From NCBI GenBank assembly GCA_023485185.1, contig JAMCZP010000119.1, positions 1-18,640 of the forward strand: a stretch of 18,640 nt of DNA, written 5' to 3'. The stretch comes from Gammaproteobacteria bacterium (GTDB lineage: Bacteria; Pseudomonadota; Gammaproteobacteria; Pseudomonadales; Halomonadaceae). The position numbers and the translations under genes are program-made. The notes under the pieces are model-generated. The model saw nothing but the letters and a program-made list of their open reading frames with translations. It did no database searches and was not told where the DNA came from. Below, in pieces: positions 1 to 7,669 of this stretch (positions are counted from its first letter, which is position 1; every line of letters begins with the position of its first letter).

Positions 1-15
1 TACTGGAAAACTAAA

Positions 16-91
16 TGGCTCCTCGAGCAGGACTCGAACCTGCGACCCAATGATTAACAGTCATTTGCTCTACCAACTGAGCTATCGAGGA
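16..91 (-). tRNA. tRNA-Asn (GUU), copy furthest from promoter
   Basis: Read on the minus strand this is a complete 76-nt tRNA: a 7-bp acceptor stem (TCCTCGA/TCGAGGA), D-stem GCTC/GAGC, anticodon stem-loop with GTT at plus positions 58–56, T-stem GCAGG/CCTGC around TTCGAGT, discriminator G and an encoded CCA end. Anticodon GUU reads Asn codons AAC and AAU. It is identical base for base to the two other copies at 159–234 and 346–421. Only 15 bases lie downstream in the window, so the end of the transcript is not visible. Confidence 0.98.
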
Positions 92-158
92 ATAATGCGC
101 TACCTGAACAGCGTATCAAGCACAGGTAGTTAAAATAAAAACTAGCAGTAGTACGGCT

Positions 159-234
159 TGGCTCCTCGAGCAGGACTCGAACCTGCGACCCAATGATTAA
201 CAGTCATTTGCTCTACCAACTGAGCTATCGAGGA
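159..234 (-). tRNA. tRNA-Asn (GUU), middle copy
   Basis: A second complete 76-nt tRNA-Asn with encoded CCA, identical to its two neighbours. It is separated by 67 nt from the copy at 16–91 and by 111 nt from the copy at 346–421. The 67-nt spacer contains an inverted repeat (CTACCTG … CAGGTAG, about 100–129) that could fold in the precursor RNA between the two tRNAs. Co-transcription from the promoter at 442–469 is inferred from the shared strand and the absence of an obvious terminator between the copies. Confidence 0.98.
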
Positions 235-345
235 ACATCATAAGCTGTTTTTCTAAAGCTGTTTTTTAAAACTTTTCTTAAAGCTTTTTTCAAAAGCAAT
301 CGTGCTTTAAGCAGAACCATTTATCTTAAATTTCAAGAAAAATAT
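235..345 (-). repeat. AT-rich tRNA spacer with degenerate short repeats
   Basis: The 111-nt spacer between the second and third tRNA-Asn genes is built from imperfect copies of an AAGCTGTTTTT / AAAGCTTTTTT unit (plus-strand reading, about 242–290). On the minus strand a weak promoter-like pair, TTGAAA (293–288) and TTTAAA (270–265) 17 bp apart, could give a second start for the two downstream tRNAs. This is composition-driven sequence in which such matches arise easily, so the promoter reading is uncertain. Confidence 0.35.
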
Positions 346-421
346 TGGCTCCTCGAGCAGGACTCGAACCTGCGACCCAATGATTAACAGTCATTTGCTC
401 TACCAACTGAGCTATCGAGGA
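346..421 (-). tRNA. tRNA-Asn (GUU), promoter-proximal copy
   Basis: The third identical 76-nt tRNA-Asn and the first transcribed, with all stems, anticodon GTT and CCA encoded. Its 5' end lies about 20 nt downstream of the -10 box of a strong minus-strand promoter, leaving a short leader for RNase P to remove. Confidence 0.98.
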
Positions 422-441
422 ACTGCCCAAACACGGTGCGT

Positions 442-469
442 AGTATACCCATAGAAACGTGAGGGTCAA
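442..469 (-). promoter_or_regulatory. Sigma-70 promoter of the tRNA-Asn cluster
   Basis: On the minus strand, TTGACC (469–464) and TATACT (447–442) are separated by 16 bp, each one base off the sigma-70 consensus. The sequence after the -10 box is GC-rich (ACGCACC), as is common for stable-RNA promoters under stringent control; that regulation is inferred. Spacing to the first tRNA fits a short leader. Confidence 0.8.
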
Positions 470-513
470 GTATCGATTGTAGATGAACGCTAGCCGCTGG
501 TTTCCTGTATCCG

Positions 514-519
514 TATAAT
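514..519 (+). promoter_or_regulatory. Candidate -10 box upstream of miaB
   Basis: A perfect TATAAT lies about 100 bp before the miaB start, divergent from the tRNA promoter. I find no good -35 hexamer at 16–18 bp spacing (the region reads tagccg), so an activator or a different upstream element would be needed. A transcript starting near 526 would carry the hairpin at 536–564 in its leader. Confidence 0.4.
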
Positions 520-535
520 ACATCTACTCATGACA

Positions 536-564
536 GCGGTCTGGACAACATACTTGTCGACCGC
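536..564 (+). other. Nested hairpin in miaB leader
   Basis: GCGGTC (536–541) pairs with GACCGC (559–564), and GACAA (544–548) pairs with TTGTC (554–558) around loop catac. This gives an 11-bp stem with only a 2-nt bulge (tg, 542–543). No T-run follows on either strand, so it is not a canonical terminator. It could be a leader structure or protein-binding site. Confidence 0.5.
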
Positions 565-619
565 GCGACACTACTCCATTCATCCTCGTCCCCCGACGAC
601 TCATAGATGACAGGTACCG

Positions 620-1963
620 ATGGCGAAGAAGCTCTTCATCAAAACGCACGGCTGCCAAATGAACGAGTACGACTCCTCCCGTATGGCGGATCTACTCGGC
701 GAATCTCACCAGCTCGAACTCACTGATAATGAGCGGGAAGCCGATGTTATTCTGTTAAACACTTGCTCTATTCGCGAAAAGGCACAGGAGAAGGTCTTTC
801 ATCAATTGGGGCGTTGGAAAAAACTCAAAGATGCCAACCCCAACCTGGTGATTGGCGTGGGTGGCTGTGTGGCTAGCCAAGAAGGCGAAGCCATTCGCAA
901 GCGTGCGCCGCATGTGGATATGGTGTTTGGGCCACAAACTCTTCACCGCGTCCCCTCCATGCTGGATGCCCGTAGCAACAACCAGATTGCCGCAGTGGAT
1001 GTCACCTTCCCCGAGATCGAGAAATTCGACCACCTGCCCAAGCCCACCTCTGATGGTGCCACGGCATTTGTATCGATCATGGAAGGCTGCTCCAAGTACT
1101 GTACCTTCTGCGTAGTGCCCTACACTCGCGGTGAAGAGGTCTCGCGCCCCTTTGAAGCGGTCATGGATGAAGTTATTCATCTTTCCGACCAGGGCGTGCG
1201 TGAGATCAACCTGCTGGGCCAAAATGTTAACGCCTACCGTGGTGAGAACCAGTTGGGCGATGAGATCGACTTGGCTGAACTGATTGCCTGCGTGGCAGCC
1301 GTGGACGGGATTGATCGCGTTCGCTTCACGACCTCTCACCCGGTAGAGTTCACCGATAGCCTAATCGACGCTTTCGCCGATATTCCTGAGCTGGTGAGTC
1401 ACTTGCACCTGCCGGTTCAGTCGGGCTCAGACCGCATTCTTACTGCCATGAAACGTGGTCATACGGCGGCCGAGTATGTCGAAAAGATGGAGCGCATCCG
1501 CGCTAACCGTCCGGATATTAGCTTCTCTTCTGATTTCATCATCGGTTTCCCTGGCGAAACAGAAGAAGATTTCGAAGCGACGATGAACCTGATTCATCAA
1601 ATTGGCTTCGACCACTCGTTCAGTTTCGTTTACTCCGCCCGCCCCGGCACCCCAGCTTCTGGCCTGCCGGATGAAACGCCGGAAAGCGTTAAAAAGCAGC
1701 GCTTGGCGATTTTACAAGAGCGGATTATTCAGCAAACCGCACAGATTAGCCGTCGTATGGTAGGTAGCACTCAGCGCGTTTTGGTTAACGGATTCTCGCC
1801 ACGCGACCCAGGCCAGCTTTCCGGTCGTACCGAGAACAATCGGGTGGTTAACTTCCGTGCCGCTAACCCCACCGAGCTAATCGGCTACTTTGTTGATGTC
1901 GAGATCACCGAAGCATTCCCCAATTCGCTACGCGGCGAACTTGCCTCACCCGAGCGCTATTGA
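620..1963 (+). CDS. miaB: tRNA (i6A37) methylthiotransferase MiaB
   Basis: Radical-SAM enzyme that adds the 2-methylthio group to isopentenyl-adenosine 37 of tRNAs reading UNN codons, completing ms2i6A37. At 447 residues it has the family's usual length. The N-terminal domain supplies the three cluster cysteines C12 ([10 protein letters not shown]), C49 (NTCSIR) and C83 (GGCVASQ). The radical-SAM CxxxCxxC motif is C157, C161 and C164 ([10 protein letters not shown]). The C-terminal 70 or so residues form the TRAM RNA-binding domain. The ATG start gives the family N-terminus; the ribosome-binding site (AGG, 6 nt upstream) is weak. It heads the miaB–ybeZ–ybeY–ybeX–lnt block as in many gammaproteobacteria. 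Neighbouring tRNA-Asn is not a known substrate, since it carries t6A, so that adjacency is probably incidental. Confidence 0.97.
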   Translation: MAKKLFIKTHGCQMNEYDSSRMADLLGESHQLELTDNEREADVILLNTCSIREKAQEKVFHQLGRWKKLKDANPNLVIGVGGCVASQEGEAIRKRAPHVDMVFGPQTLHRVPSMLDARSNNQIAAVDVTFPEIEKFDHLPKPTSDGATAFVSIMEGCSKYCTFCVVPYTRGEEVSRPFEAVMDEVIHLSDQGVREINLLGQNVNAYRGENQLGDEIDLAELIACVAAVDGIDRVRFTTSHPVEFTDSLIDAFADIPELVSHLHLPVQSGSDRILTAMKRGHTAAEYVEKMERIRANRPDISFSSDFIIGFPGETEEDFEATMNLIHQIGFDHSFSFVYSARPGTPASGLPDETPESVKKQRLAILQERIIQQTAQISRRMVGSTQRVLVNGFSPRDPGQLSGRTENNRVVNFRAANPTELIGYFVDVEITEAFPNSLRGELASPERY

Positions 1964-1989
1964 TCGTTCACGTATTAACACAGGTAATT

Positions 1990-2009
1990 GCCCCGAGACC
2001 GCTCGGGGC
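1990..2009 (+). terminator. GC-rich stem-loop between miaB and ybeZ
   Basis: GCCCCGAG and CTCGGGGC form a perfect 8-bp stem with loop ACCG, 26 nt after the miaB stop. No T-run follows (agtatgctg), so it is at best a partial terminator or a 3'-end stabiliser for the miaB message, and it may lower expression of the genes downstream. Confidence 0.45.
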
Positions 2010-2052
2010 AGTATGCTGAACGATACACACACTAACGAGGGGTTTCCCACTC

Positions 2053-3132
2053 TTGAGCCAGCCAACACCTCAGGCCAATCGCATCATTACTTTAAGCCTT
2101 GAACCCAATGAACCGCAGCGACTTGCCAGCCTTTGCGGCCAGCAGGACGAGCATTTGAAGCTGATTGAAAGCCGTCTGGATGTGACGCTGCGCAACCGGG
2201 GCAATGTGTTTCAACTGGCAGGCCCCGCTAACCGCATTAAGGCGGCAGCAAACGTGTTGGAACACCTTTATCGGGAAACCGCGTCTAGTGAGCTGGACGC
2301 AGACACCGTGCATCTCTTCCTACAGGAATCAGGACTTGAAGCAATAGAAGACGACGAGGATGGCGCGGAAAGCAGCGGTGAAGTGATCATGCGCACACCG
2401 CGCACCATGATCAAACCGCGCGGGCTTAATCAACAGCGCTATGTTTCCAGCATCCGTGAGCACGATATCAATTTCGGTGTTGGTCCTGCGGGTACTGGTA
2501 AAACCTACCTCGCAGTCGCCGCTGCGGTAGAAGCGCTTAATCAGCAGGAAGTACGCCGGATACTGCTGGTGCGCCCCGCCGTTGAAGCCGGTGAAAAGCT
2601 TGGCTTTCTACCGGGGGATCTAGCTCAGAAAATCGACCCCTACCTGCGCCCGCTTTACGACGCTCTCTATGAAATGATCGGTTTTGAGCAGGTCGCGAAG
2701 CTAATTGAGCGTCAGGTGATTGAAATTGCGCCGCTGGCGTATATGCGTGGCCGCACGCTTAACAACTCCTACATCATTCTTGATGAGAGCCAGAACACCA
2801 CCCCGGAACAGATGAAAATGTTCCTGACCCGGATTGGCTTTGGCTCTACGGCGGTGATTACCGGCGACGTCACCCAGGTCGACCTGCCTAAAGGCCAACG
2901 TTCGGGGCTGATACAGGTGCTTGACGTGCTAAAAGACACCCCAGGGATTGGCGTTACTCACTTTGCTGCCAAGGACGTCGTACGCCATCCGTTGGTTCAA
3001 CGCATTATCGAAGCCTACGATATGTTTGAATCTCAACAGGAAGTGGAAGAGCGTGCTCGTCGTGAGGTTCGCCAACAAGAGCGCGATGCGCGTATGCACG
3101 CACGTGAGGGCTCTTGGGATGCCTCACGATGA
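2053..3132 (+). CDS. ybeZ: PhoH-like ATPase YbeZ
   Basis: Cytoplasmic P-loop NTPase of the PhoH family, 359 residues. In related bacteria it works with the adjacent YbeY in ribosomal RNA maturation and quality control. The N-terminal part (about 1–120) has a KH-like fold by family knowledge. The PhoH ATPase domain follows, with Walker A GPAGTGKT at 144–151 and Walker B IILDESQN at 241–248. The start is TTG: no in-frame ATG lies nearby, the N-terminus [19 protein letters not shown] matches the family, and GAGGGG (2037–2042) sits 10 nt upstream. Its stop overlaps the ybeY start by 4 bp (ATGA), so the two are translationally coupled. The C-terminus is highly charged ([16 protein letters not shown]). 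Confidence 0.95.
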   Translation: MSQPTPQANRIITLSLEPNEPQRLASLCGQQDEHLKLIESRLDVTLRNRGNVFQLAGPANRIKAAANVLEHLYRETASSELDADTVHLFLQESGLEAIEDDEDGAESSGEVIMRTPRTMIKPRGLNQQRYVSSIREHDINFGVGPAGTGKTYLAVAAAVEALNQQEVRRILLVRPAVEAGEKLGFLPGDLAQKIDPYLRPLYDALYEMIGFEQVAKLIERQVIEIAPLAYMRGRTLNNSYIILDESQNTTPEQMKMFLTRIGFGSTAVITGDVTQVDLPKGQRSGLIQVLDVLKDTPGIGVTHFAAKDVVRHPLVQRIIEAYDMFESQQEVEERARREVRQQERDARMHAREGSWDASR

Positions 3133-3620
3133 ATGAACTCATCGTTGATCGGCAAGCGGCAATCAACGAACCCTTGCTTCCCACTCTTGCACAGCTCACC
3201 TACTGGGTGGGCTGTGTTTTTGCGCATCATCCCGATGACCCGCGCCGTGAAGTGACCATCCGATTTGTCGATGAAGCCGAAAGCCAGACCCTTAACCGTG
3301 ATTACCGCGGCAAAGATAAAACGACGAACGTGCTGTCATTTCCTTTTGAGAGCCCGCCGGGGATTGACCTGCCCCTGTTAGGCGATTTAGTCATTTGTCA
3401 TGCTGTGGTGGCTCATGAAGCCCAGCAGCAAGGTAAGTCGCTTGAGCACCACTACGCGCATATGGTTGTGCATGGCACCTTGCATTTAATGGGCTACGAT
3501 CATATTGATGATCAGGAAGCTGAAGAGATGGAGCAGTTTGAGCGCGAATTGCTAGCCGAACTGAATATCCCCGACCCCTATTCAGTGGATATACATACCC
3601 CTGATGACGATAATCACTAA
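3129..3620 (+). CDS. ybeY: Endoribonuclease YbeY (rRNA maturation factor)
   Basis: Zinc-dependent endoribonuclease needed for 16S rRNA 3'-end maturation and 70S ribosome quality control. The zinc site [11 protein letters not shown] is at residues 115–125 (ligands H115, H119, H125), and the conserved [15 protein letters not shown] stretch contains the invariant Arg at 60. I chose ATG at 3129 over an in-frame TTG at 3114. The resulting N-terminus MNELIVDRQ matches the family, and the ATGA overlap with ybeZ implies coupling. The TTG would lie only 3 nt from the GAGGG at 3106–3110. Length is 163 residues, typical of the family, with an acidic tail (HTPDDDNH). Confidence 0.95.
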   Translation: MNELIVDRQAAINEPLLPTLAQLTYWVGCVFAHHPDDPRREVTIRFVDEAESQTLNRDYRGKDKTTNVLSFPFESPPGIDLPLLGDLVICHAVVAHEAQQQGKSLEHHYAHMVVHGTLHLMGYDHIDDQEAEEMEQFERELLAELNIPDPYSVDIHTPDDDNH

Positions 3621-3677
3621 ATGCTTAGCGTCTTTATCGTCTAATATCAGATGCGTTAAATCACCTAACAACTAATC

Positions 3678-3686
3678 TGGTACTAT
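3678..3686 (+). promoter_or_regulatory. Candidate extended -10 promoter for corC–lnt
   Basis: TGGTACTAT has the TG-n-TACTAT form of an extended -10 element, located in the 166-bp gap after ybeY. The nearest -35-like hexamer (TTAAAT, 3656–3661) is 19 bp away and poor. The long gap, in a block otherwise tightly packed at ybeZ–ybeY, makes a separate start plausible but not shown. Confidence 0.3.
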
Positions 3687-3706
3687 CCCCCGTTTCAGTG
3701 ATAAAA

Positions 3707-3732
3707 CAGCTACCTGACAACATAGGTAGCTG
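3707..3732 (+). other. Perfect 9-bp inverted repeat upstream of corC
   Basis: CAGCTACCT (3707–3715) and AGGTAGCTG (3724–3732) form a perfect 9-bp stem with an 8-nt loop, 54 nt before the corC start. There is no T-run on the plus strand. On the minus strand the stem is followed by only TTTTAT. It may be a leader structure, an attenuator-like element or a protein-binding dyad. Confidence 0.5.
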
Positions 3733-3786
3733 ACGAAATAGTAAGTGAGATAGCAACTGTCTGCCCGCAAACGAGAGAATTGACGC

Positions 3787-4686
3787 ATGAGCGAAGACCG
3801 ATCGAGCAACCCCAATCAAAAATCCTGGCTCGAGAAACTCTTTGGCGCCCTTTCCGGAGACAATGACGAACCCAGTTCACGCGATGAGCTGATGACGTTT
3901 TTACGCCATACCGCAGGTAAGTTAAAGCTGGATCAAGACGCCATCATGATTATTGAAGGTGCGCTTGAGATCAGCGATCAGCAGGTGCGCGAAGTACTGA
4001 TTCCCCGCTCGCAGGTTTCCGCGATAGCGCTGGATCAGACCAGCGATGGCTACCTGCCGCTAATTCAGGAAACTGGCCACTCCCGCTACCCGGTGATTGG
4101 CGAAAATCTGGATGACGTAAAAGGCATCCTGTTGGTAAAAGACCTGTTACCGCTGCTCTCCCAGACTCAGGCTCAGCGTGATGCCTTCAAGCTAGAAGAC
4201 ATCCTGCGCCCGGCCATGTTTATCCCTGAATCAAAACGCCTTAACAGCCTGCTTAAGGAGTTCCGTGACACCCACAACCATATGGCGGTGGTGGTCGACG
4301 AATATGGCGGCACCGCGGGTATTATTACTATCGAAGATATTCTTGAGCAGATCGTCGGTGATATCGAAGATGAACACGATACCGATGAAGAGGACGATAT
4401 TCGCGAGATAGAGAATGGCCGCTTTGCTATTCGTGCGCTGACGCCCATCGAAGACTTTAACGAACGCTTTAACGCCGAGTTCTCTGACGATGAGTTTGAT
4501 ACCGTTGGCGGCTTGGTGATGCAGCAGTTCGGTCATTTACCCCGTCGCGGTGAACACACCATTCTCGGCGGCTGGCGATTTGTGATTCTCAATGCCGACA
4601 CTCGGCGCATTCGCCTACTCGAAGCCTACCGCGACAGCCGACGTGACGACGATGTAGACGAAGAAAAAGAGGACGAACTAGCCTAA
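3787..4686 (+). CDS. corC: CorC/YbeX family CBS-domain protein
   Basis: Soluble CBS-domain protein of the YbeX/CorC group, historically linked to magnesium/cobalt efflux and more recently to ribosome metabolism, given its constant place beside ybeZY. At 299 residues it is close to the E. coli length. The N-terminus is hydrophilic, with no membrane segment. The DUF21-associated linker EGALEISDQQVREVLIPRSQV begins near residue 57. A CBS pair spans about 70–200, with GHSRYPVIGENLDDVKGILL and MAVVVDEYGGTAGIITIEDILEQIVGDI. The C-terminal CorC_HlyC domain covers about 215–285 (FDTVGGLVMQQFGHLPRRGE). A GAGAG ribosome-binding site precedes the ATG. The tail is strongly acidic (DDDVDEEKEDELA). It is followed 76 bp later by lnt. 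Confidence 0.93.
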   Translation: MSEDRSSNPNQKSWLEKLFGALSGDNDEPSSRDELMTFLRHTAGKLKLDQDAIMIIEGALEISDQQVREVLIPRSQVSAIALDQTSDGYLPLIQETGHSRYPVIGENLDDVKGILLVKDLLPLLSQTQAQRDAFKLEDILRPAMFIPESKRLNSLLKEFRDTHNHMAVVVDEYGGTAGIITIEDILEQIVGDIEDEHDTDEEDDIREIENGRFAIRALTPIEDFNERFNAEFSDDEFDTVGGLVMQQFGHLPRRGEHTILGGWRFVILNADTRRIRLLEAYRDSRRDDDVDEEKEDELA

Positions 4687-4714
4687 CCTGGGCTTTTGTT
4701 TGTCGCTGCGCATC

Positions 4715-4742
4715 ATCCTTCGAACCTTATCCTTCGAACCTT
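4715..4742 (+). repeat. Perfect 14-bp tandem direct repeat before lnt
   Basis: ATCCTTCGAACCTT occurs twice back to back (4715–4728 and 4729–4742). The unit length is not a multiple of three, so a copy change would shift the frame of any protein read through it. This is one reason to place the lnt start downstream, at 4763. It looks like a slipped-strand or local duplication in the corC–lnt spacer. Confidence 0.9.
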
Positions 4743-4762
4743 ACCGACAAAAGGTTATCGCT

Positions 4763-6247
4763 ATGGGCTTACCCCCCGCGTTTTTGTTACAGCTGCTTGC
4801 TGCCCTGGTAGCGGGCGGTTTTACCACGTTAACCGCTTCCCCCTTTGAGTTTTGGTGGTTAGGCCCAGTTGCGATTGGTTTGCTCTATGTTGGTCTACAC
4901 AGCTTAACGCCTGCCCAGGCAGCGCTAAAAGGCTGGTTATATGGCGTGGCGCTATTTGCCAGCGGTACTTCCTGGGTATATGTCTCTATTCATGACTATG
5001 GCTATACCGGCGTACCGTTGGCAGTCTTTTTAACGGCGCTGTTCGTCACCATTTTGGCGCTATTTTTTGCCGGTACTTTTTGGCTATACCGGCGTTTTAC
5101 CACTGCGCGACTGGCGTTTATCAGTTTTGCAGGCGCCTGGGTATTAGGCGAAGTACTGCGTACCTACCTGTTTACCGGCTTTCCCTGGCTGCTGCTTGGC
5201 TCTGGCTATGTAGACTCGCCATTGGCCGCCTGGGCGCCCGTTGGTGGGGTATATCTGCTTTCGCTACTGGTCGCACTTAGCGGCGCATTCGCCGCTGAGC
5301 TCCTGCTACGCCGCCAGTGGTGGACGCTCGCCCCCCTGGCGGCCATTTGGTTAATCCCACTGGTCTTGCCCCAGCAGTGGACCACGCCGGTAAGCGAGCC
5401 CACCCGCGTGGCACTCTTGCAAGGCAACCTACCGCAGCTATTAAAGTGGACGCCAGAAGGCCAGCGCGTGGCGGCCAACACCTACAGCGAGCTGACACGC
5501 CAAGTTGCCGATGAGGTCGACCTGATCATATGGCCTGAAACCGCTCTTCCCATGATGGAAACTCAGGCTCGGCCCGTGTTGGAACGAGTACAGGCTAACT
5601 TACCGCCTGACGTCGCTCTTCTCACCGGTATCGTTCAACGCGACGCACAGGAACGCTATTTCAATAGCGTGATTGGCGTGGGCAATGTAGAGGGCAGCTA
5701 CCAAAAAGAGCACCTAGTGCCGTTTGGTGAATACCTACCGCTGGAAAGCGTGCTACGTGGTGCGATTAATTTTTTCGATTTGCCCATGTCGGCGTTTACC
5801 AAGGGCGCTGCCCAGCAAACACCAATGCAGGCCGCCGGGATTAATATTGGCAATGCGATCTGCTATGAAATTATTTACCCGCAGTTAGTCGCTCGCCGCG
5901 CCCAAGACAGCGGTGTAATCATGACGGTTTCAAATGACACCTGGTTTGGCGCTTCTATTGGCCCCCATCAGCATCTGCAGATGGCACGCCTACGAGCGCT
6001 TGAGAATGGCCGCTATGTGATTCGCGCCACCAGCAACGGCATTACCGCCATTATCGATGCCAATGGGCAAATTGTTGAGCGTGCACCGCAGTTCCAAACG
6101 GCATCGCTCACCGGTGAATTTTATGCCATGGAGGGCTTAACGCCGTTTACACGCACCGGCAGTTGGCCTGCTTGGCTACTGGCAGGACTACTGCTATTAC
6201 CCGGAGTGCTGGCTGCACGAAGCGGCCGCCAAACGCACCGCGGATAA
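4763..6247 (+). CDS. lnt: Apolipoprotein N-acyltransferase Lnt
   Basis: Inner-membrane enzyme that adds the third acyl chain to the N-terminal cysteine of lipoproteins, the last step of lipoprotein maturation before Lol sorting. The N-terminal half carries several membrane segments (about residues 6–220). A periplasmic carbon-nitrogen hydrolase domain follows, with the Glu-Lys-Cys triad at E259 (IIWPETALP), K315 (YQKEHLVPFGEYLP) and C367 (NAICYEIIYP). A final membrane segment lies near the C-terminus (WPAWLLAGLLLLPGVLA). I start at ATG 4763 (494 residues): AAAGG lies 8 nt upstream and the N-terminus matches the family. The longer TTG frame from 4700 would have to cross the 14-bp tandem repeat. 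It is the last gene of the block and ends before a strong terminator. Confidence 0.95.
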   Translation: MGLPPAFLLQLLAALVAGGFTTLTASPFEFWWLGPVAIGLLYVGLHSLTPAQAALKGWLYGVALFASGTSWVYVSIHDYGYTGVPLAVFLTALFVTILALFFAGTFWLYRRFTTARLAFISFAGAWVLGEVLRTYLFTGFPWLLLGSGYVDSPLAAWAPVGGVYLLSLLVALSGAFAAELLLRRQWWTLAPLAAIWLIPLVLPQQWTTPVSEPTRVALLQGNLPQLLKWTPEGQRVAANTYSELTRQVADEVDLIIWPETALPMMETQARPVLERVQANLPPDVALLTGIVQRDAQERYFNSVIGVGNVEGSYQKEHLVPFGEYLPLESVLRGAINFFDLPMSAFTKGAAQQTPMQAAGINIGNAICYEIIYPQLVARRAQDSGVIMTVSNDTWFGASIGPHQHLQMARLRALENGRYVIRATSNGITAIIDANGQIVERAPQFQTASLTGEFYAMEGLTPFTRTGSWPAWLLAGLLLLPGVLAARSGRQTHRG

Positions 6248-6276
6248 AGCCACTTAGTCCAGAGTGGCTAACTGAA

Positions 6277-6312
6277 AAATGGCCCGGGTCCGTTAAAGGA
6301 CGCGGGCCATTT
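6277..6312. terminator. Strong bidirectional terminator between lnt and adh
   Basis: Arms AAATGGCCCGGGTCC (6277–6291) and GGACGCGGGCCATTT (6298–6312) pair over 15 bp with a single G–G mismatch and loop gttaaa. A-rich sequence lies to the left and TTCATTTAATT to the right, so it can stop transcripts from lnt (plus). It can also stop transcripts from the convergent alcohol dehydrogenase gene (minus). Confidence 0.85.
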
Positions 6313-6387
6313 CATTTAATTAAACGCGTATTACCAACAAAGCCATCTCCACCGAACGGGCAGCAAGCTTGGTAGGTGCGCTGTTAT

Positions 6388-7449
6388 TTAGGCGGCGCTG
6401 TTTTTCAGCGTCGCCATATCAATCACAAAACGATAGCGTACGTCGCCTTTCTCCATCCGCTCAAAGCCTTCATTAATATTGTTGATATCGAGCATTTCGA
6501 TATCACAAGTAATGCCTTTTTCAGCGCACAGTTTGAGTAACTCTTCGGTTTCGGCAATGCCACCTATCAGCGAACCGGCAACCACGCGACGCTTAAACAC
6601 CAGGTTGAACGCTTCAATAGCTGGTTCAATGGGCTCCAACAGCCCAACGATAATGTGCGTGCCGTCATACTTCAGCGACTTAAGGTAAGGATTGAGATCG
6701 TGCTGCACGGGCACGGTGTCTAGCATGAAGTCGAAGGTTTCAGCGACTGCGTCCATCTGCGCTTGATCGCTGGAAACGACTACATGGTCAGCGCCGTTAC
6801 GCTTGGCTTCTTCAACTTTCGCGTCAGTACGCGTGAATACCGTCACTTCAGCACCCAGCGCTTTGGCCAGTTTAACGCCCATGTGGCCTAAACCACCCAT
6901 ACCGATCACGCCCACTTTGTGGCCTTTAGCGACGCCGTGATGCTTCAGGGGTGAATAGGTAGTAATCCCCGCGCAGAGAATCGGCGCTGCAGAAGCTAGA
7001 TCAATACCATCAGGCATTTGCAGCACGAAGTGCTCGCTGACCACGATGGAGTCGGAGTAGCCGCCCTGGGTCATGGTGCCGTCCTGACGGTCTTCACTGC
7101 CGTAAGTCATGGTAAAGCCTTCCAGGCAGTACTGCTCTACGCCGTCTTTACAGGCAGAACAGGTACGGCATGAATCCACCATGCAGCCAACGCCGACCAG
7201 GTCACCAGCTTTAAAACGCGATACTTTATCGCCCACAGAGGTGACGCGGCCGACAATTTCATGGCCCGGCACAACAGGGTACTGGCTCATGCCCCAGTCG
7301 TTGCGTGCAAAGTGCAAATCACTGTGGCAGACGCCGCAGTAGAGAATTTCAATGGCGACGTCATCGGAGCGCGGCTGGCGGCGATCAAAATTAAACGGCG
7401 CTAAAGGCTTATCAGCAGCAAATGCTGCGTAGGATTTGGCTTGACTCAT
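6388..7449 (-). CDS. Zinc-dependent NAD(P) alcohol/aldehyde dehydrogenase (YahK/CAD-like)
   Basis: Medium-chain zinc dehydrogenase of the cinnamyl-alcohol/YahK group, 353 residues, expected to reduce aldehydes to alcohols or the reverse in the cytosol. Catalytic zinc ligands are C41 (GVCHSDLH), H63 (PGHE) and C159 (ILCAG). Structural zinc cysteines are C94, C97, C100 and C108. The Rossmann motif is GMGGLG at 183–188. The Thr-Arg at 206–207 after the second strand suggests NADP(H) preference; this is inference from family patterns. GGAG (7461–7458) sits 8 nt before the ATG. A four-codon frame (MEFL) also begins at that GGAG region and ends in TGATG over the start, probably by chance. It is divergent from an AraC regulator, which likely controls it. 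Its physiological substrate cannot be read from sequence. Confidence 0.92.
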   Translation of the reverse strand: MSQAKSYAAFAADKPLAPFNFDRRQPRSDDVAIEILYCGVCHSDLHFARNDWGMSQYPVVPGHEIVGRVTSVGDKVSRFKAGDLVGVGCMVDSCRTCSACKDGVEQYCLEGFTMTYGSEDRQDGTMTQGGYSDSIVVSEHFVLQMPDGIDLASAAPILCAGITTYSPLKHHGVAKGHKVGVIGMGGLGHMGVKLAKALGAEVTVFTRTDAKVEEAKRNGADHVVVSSDQAQMDAVAETFDFMLDTVPVQHDLNPYLKSLKYDGTHIIVGLLEPIEPAIEAFNLVFKRRVVAGSLIGGIAETEELLKLCAEKGITCDIEMLDINNINEGFERMEKGDVRYRFVIDMATLKNSAA

Positions 7450-7477
7450 CAGAGGAACTCCATGGTGTCTGCATAAG

Positions 7478-7513
7478 ACTGCTTATCAATCAGCAGTAAC
7501 GCTCGCGTGCGAG
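7478..7513. promoter_or_regulatory. Two dyads in the adh/araC control region
   Basis: ACTGCT-8-AGCAGT (7478–7497) is directly followed by CTCGC-GT-GCGAG (7502–7513), 29 bp upstream of the alcohol dehydrogenase start. They are candidate operator or leader structures. The araC-proximal half of the 220-bp region (7590–7640) is very AT-rich and holds TATGAT (7628–7633) as a possible -10 for araC. No clear adh promoter hexamers were found. Confidence 0.35.
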
Positions 7514-7669
7514 GCATGTAGACAGTATTCGCCTAATGAGCAGGGATAGCGATGATTGAAACTACGAGATTTTTGCCAATTACTCCGATAAAACGTAATA
7601 AAATAACAAAAAAAGTGAAAAAATAGCTATGATCATACAAATGCGACTAGAAAACAGAGTGATATAGTT

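Noticed and set aside
120..140. Recurring ACAGGTA(A/G)T-type strings at about 122, 611, 1980 and 10079
   Set aside because: Flanks differ and matches are short; several coincide with ribosome-binding-like or AT-rich sequence, so no dispersed repeat family can be supported.
326..523. 65-residue minus-strand open frame across the third tRNA-Asn
   Set aside because: Its peptide (SSSIAQLVEQMTVNHWVAGS) is the translation of the tRNA and promoter; a common false call over tRNA genes.
755..1339. 194-residue open frame antisense to miaB
   Set aside because: It lies wholly opposite a well-conserved gene, has no recognisable domain and is explained by codon bias in miaB.
3114..3128. TTG start for ybeY five codons upstream
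   Set aside because: The added residues (MGCLT) are not family-like, spacing to the nearest ribosome-binding site is too short, and the ATGA overlap with ybeZ is the normal coupled start.
7449..7463. Four-codon leader frame (MEFL) overlapping the dehydrogenase start through TGATG
   Set aside because: Too short to separate from chance; the ATGGAG is better explained as containing the GGAG ribosome-binding site.
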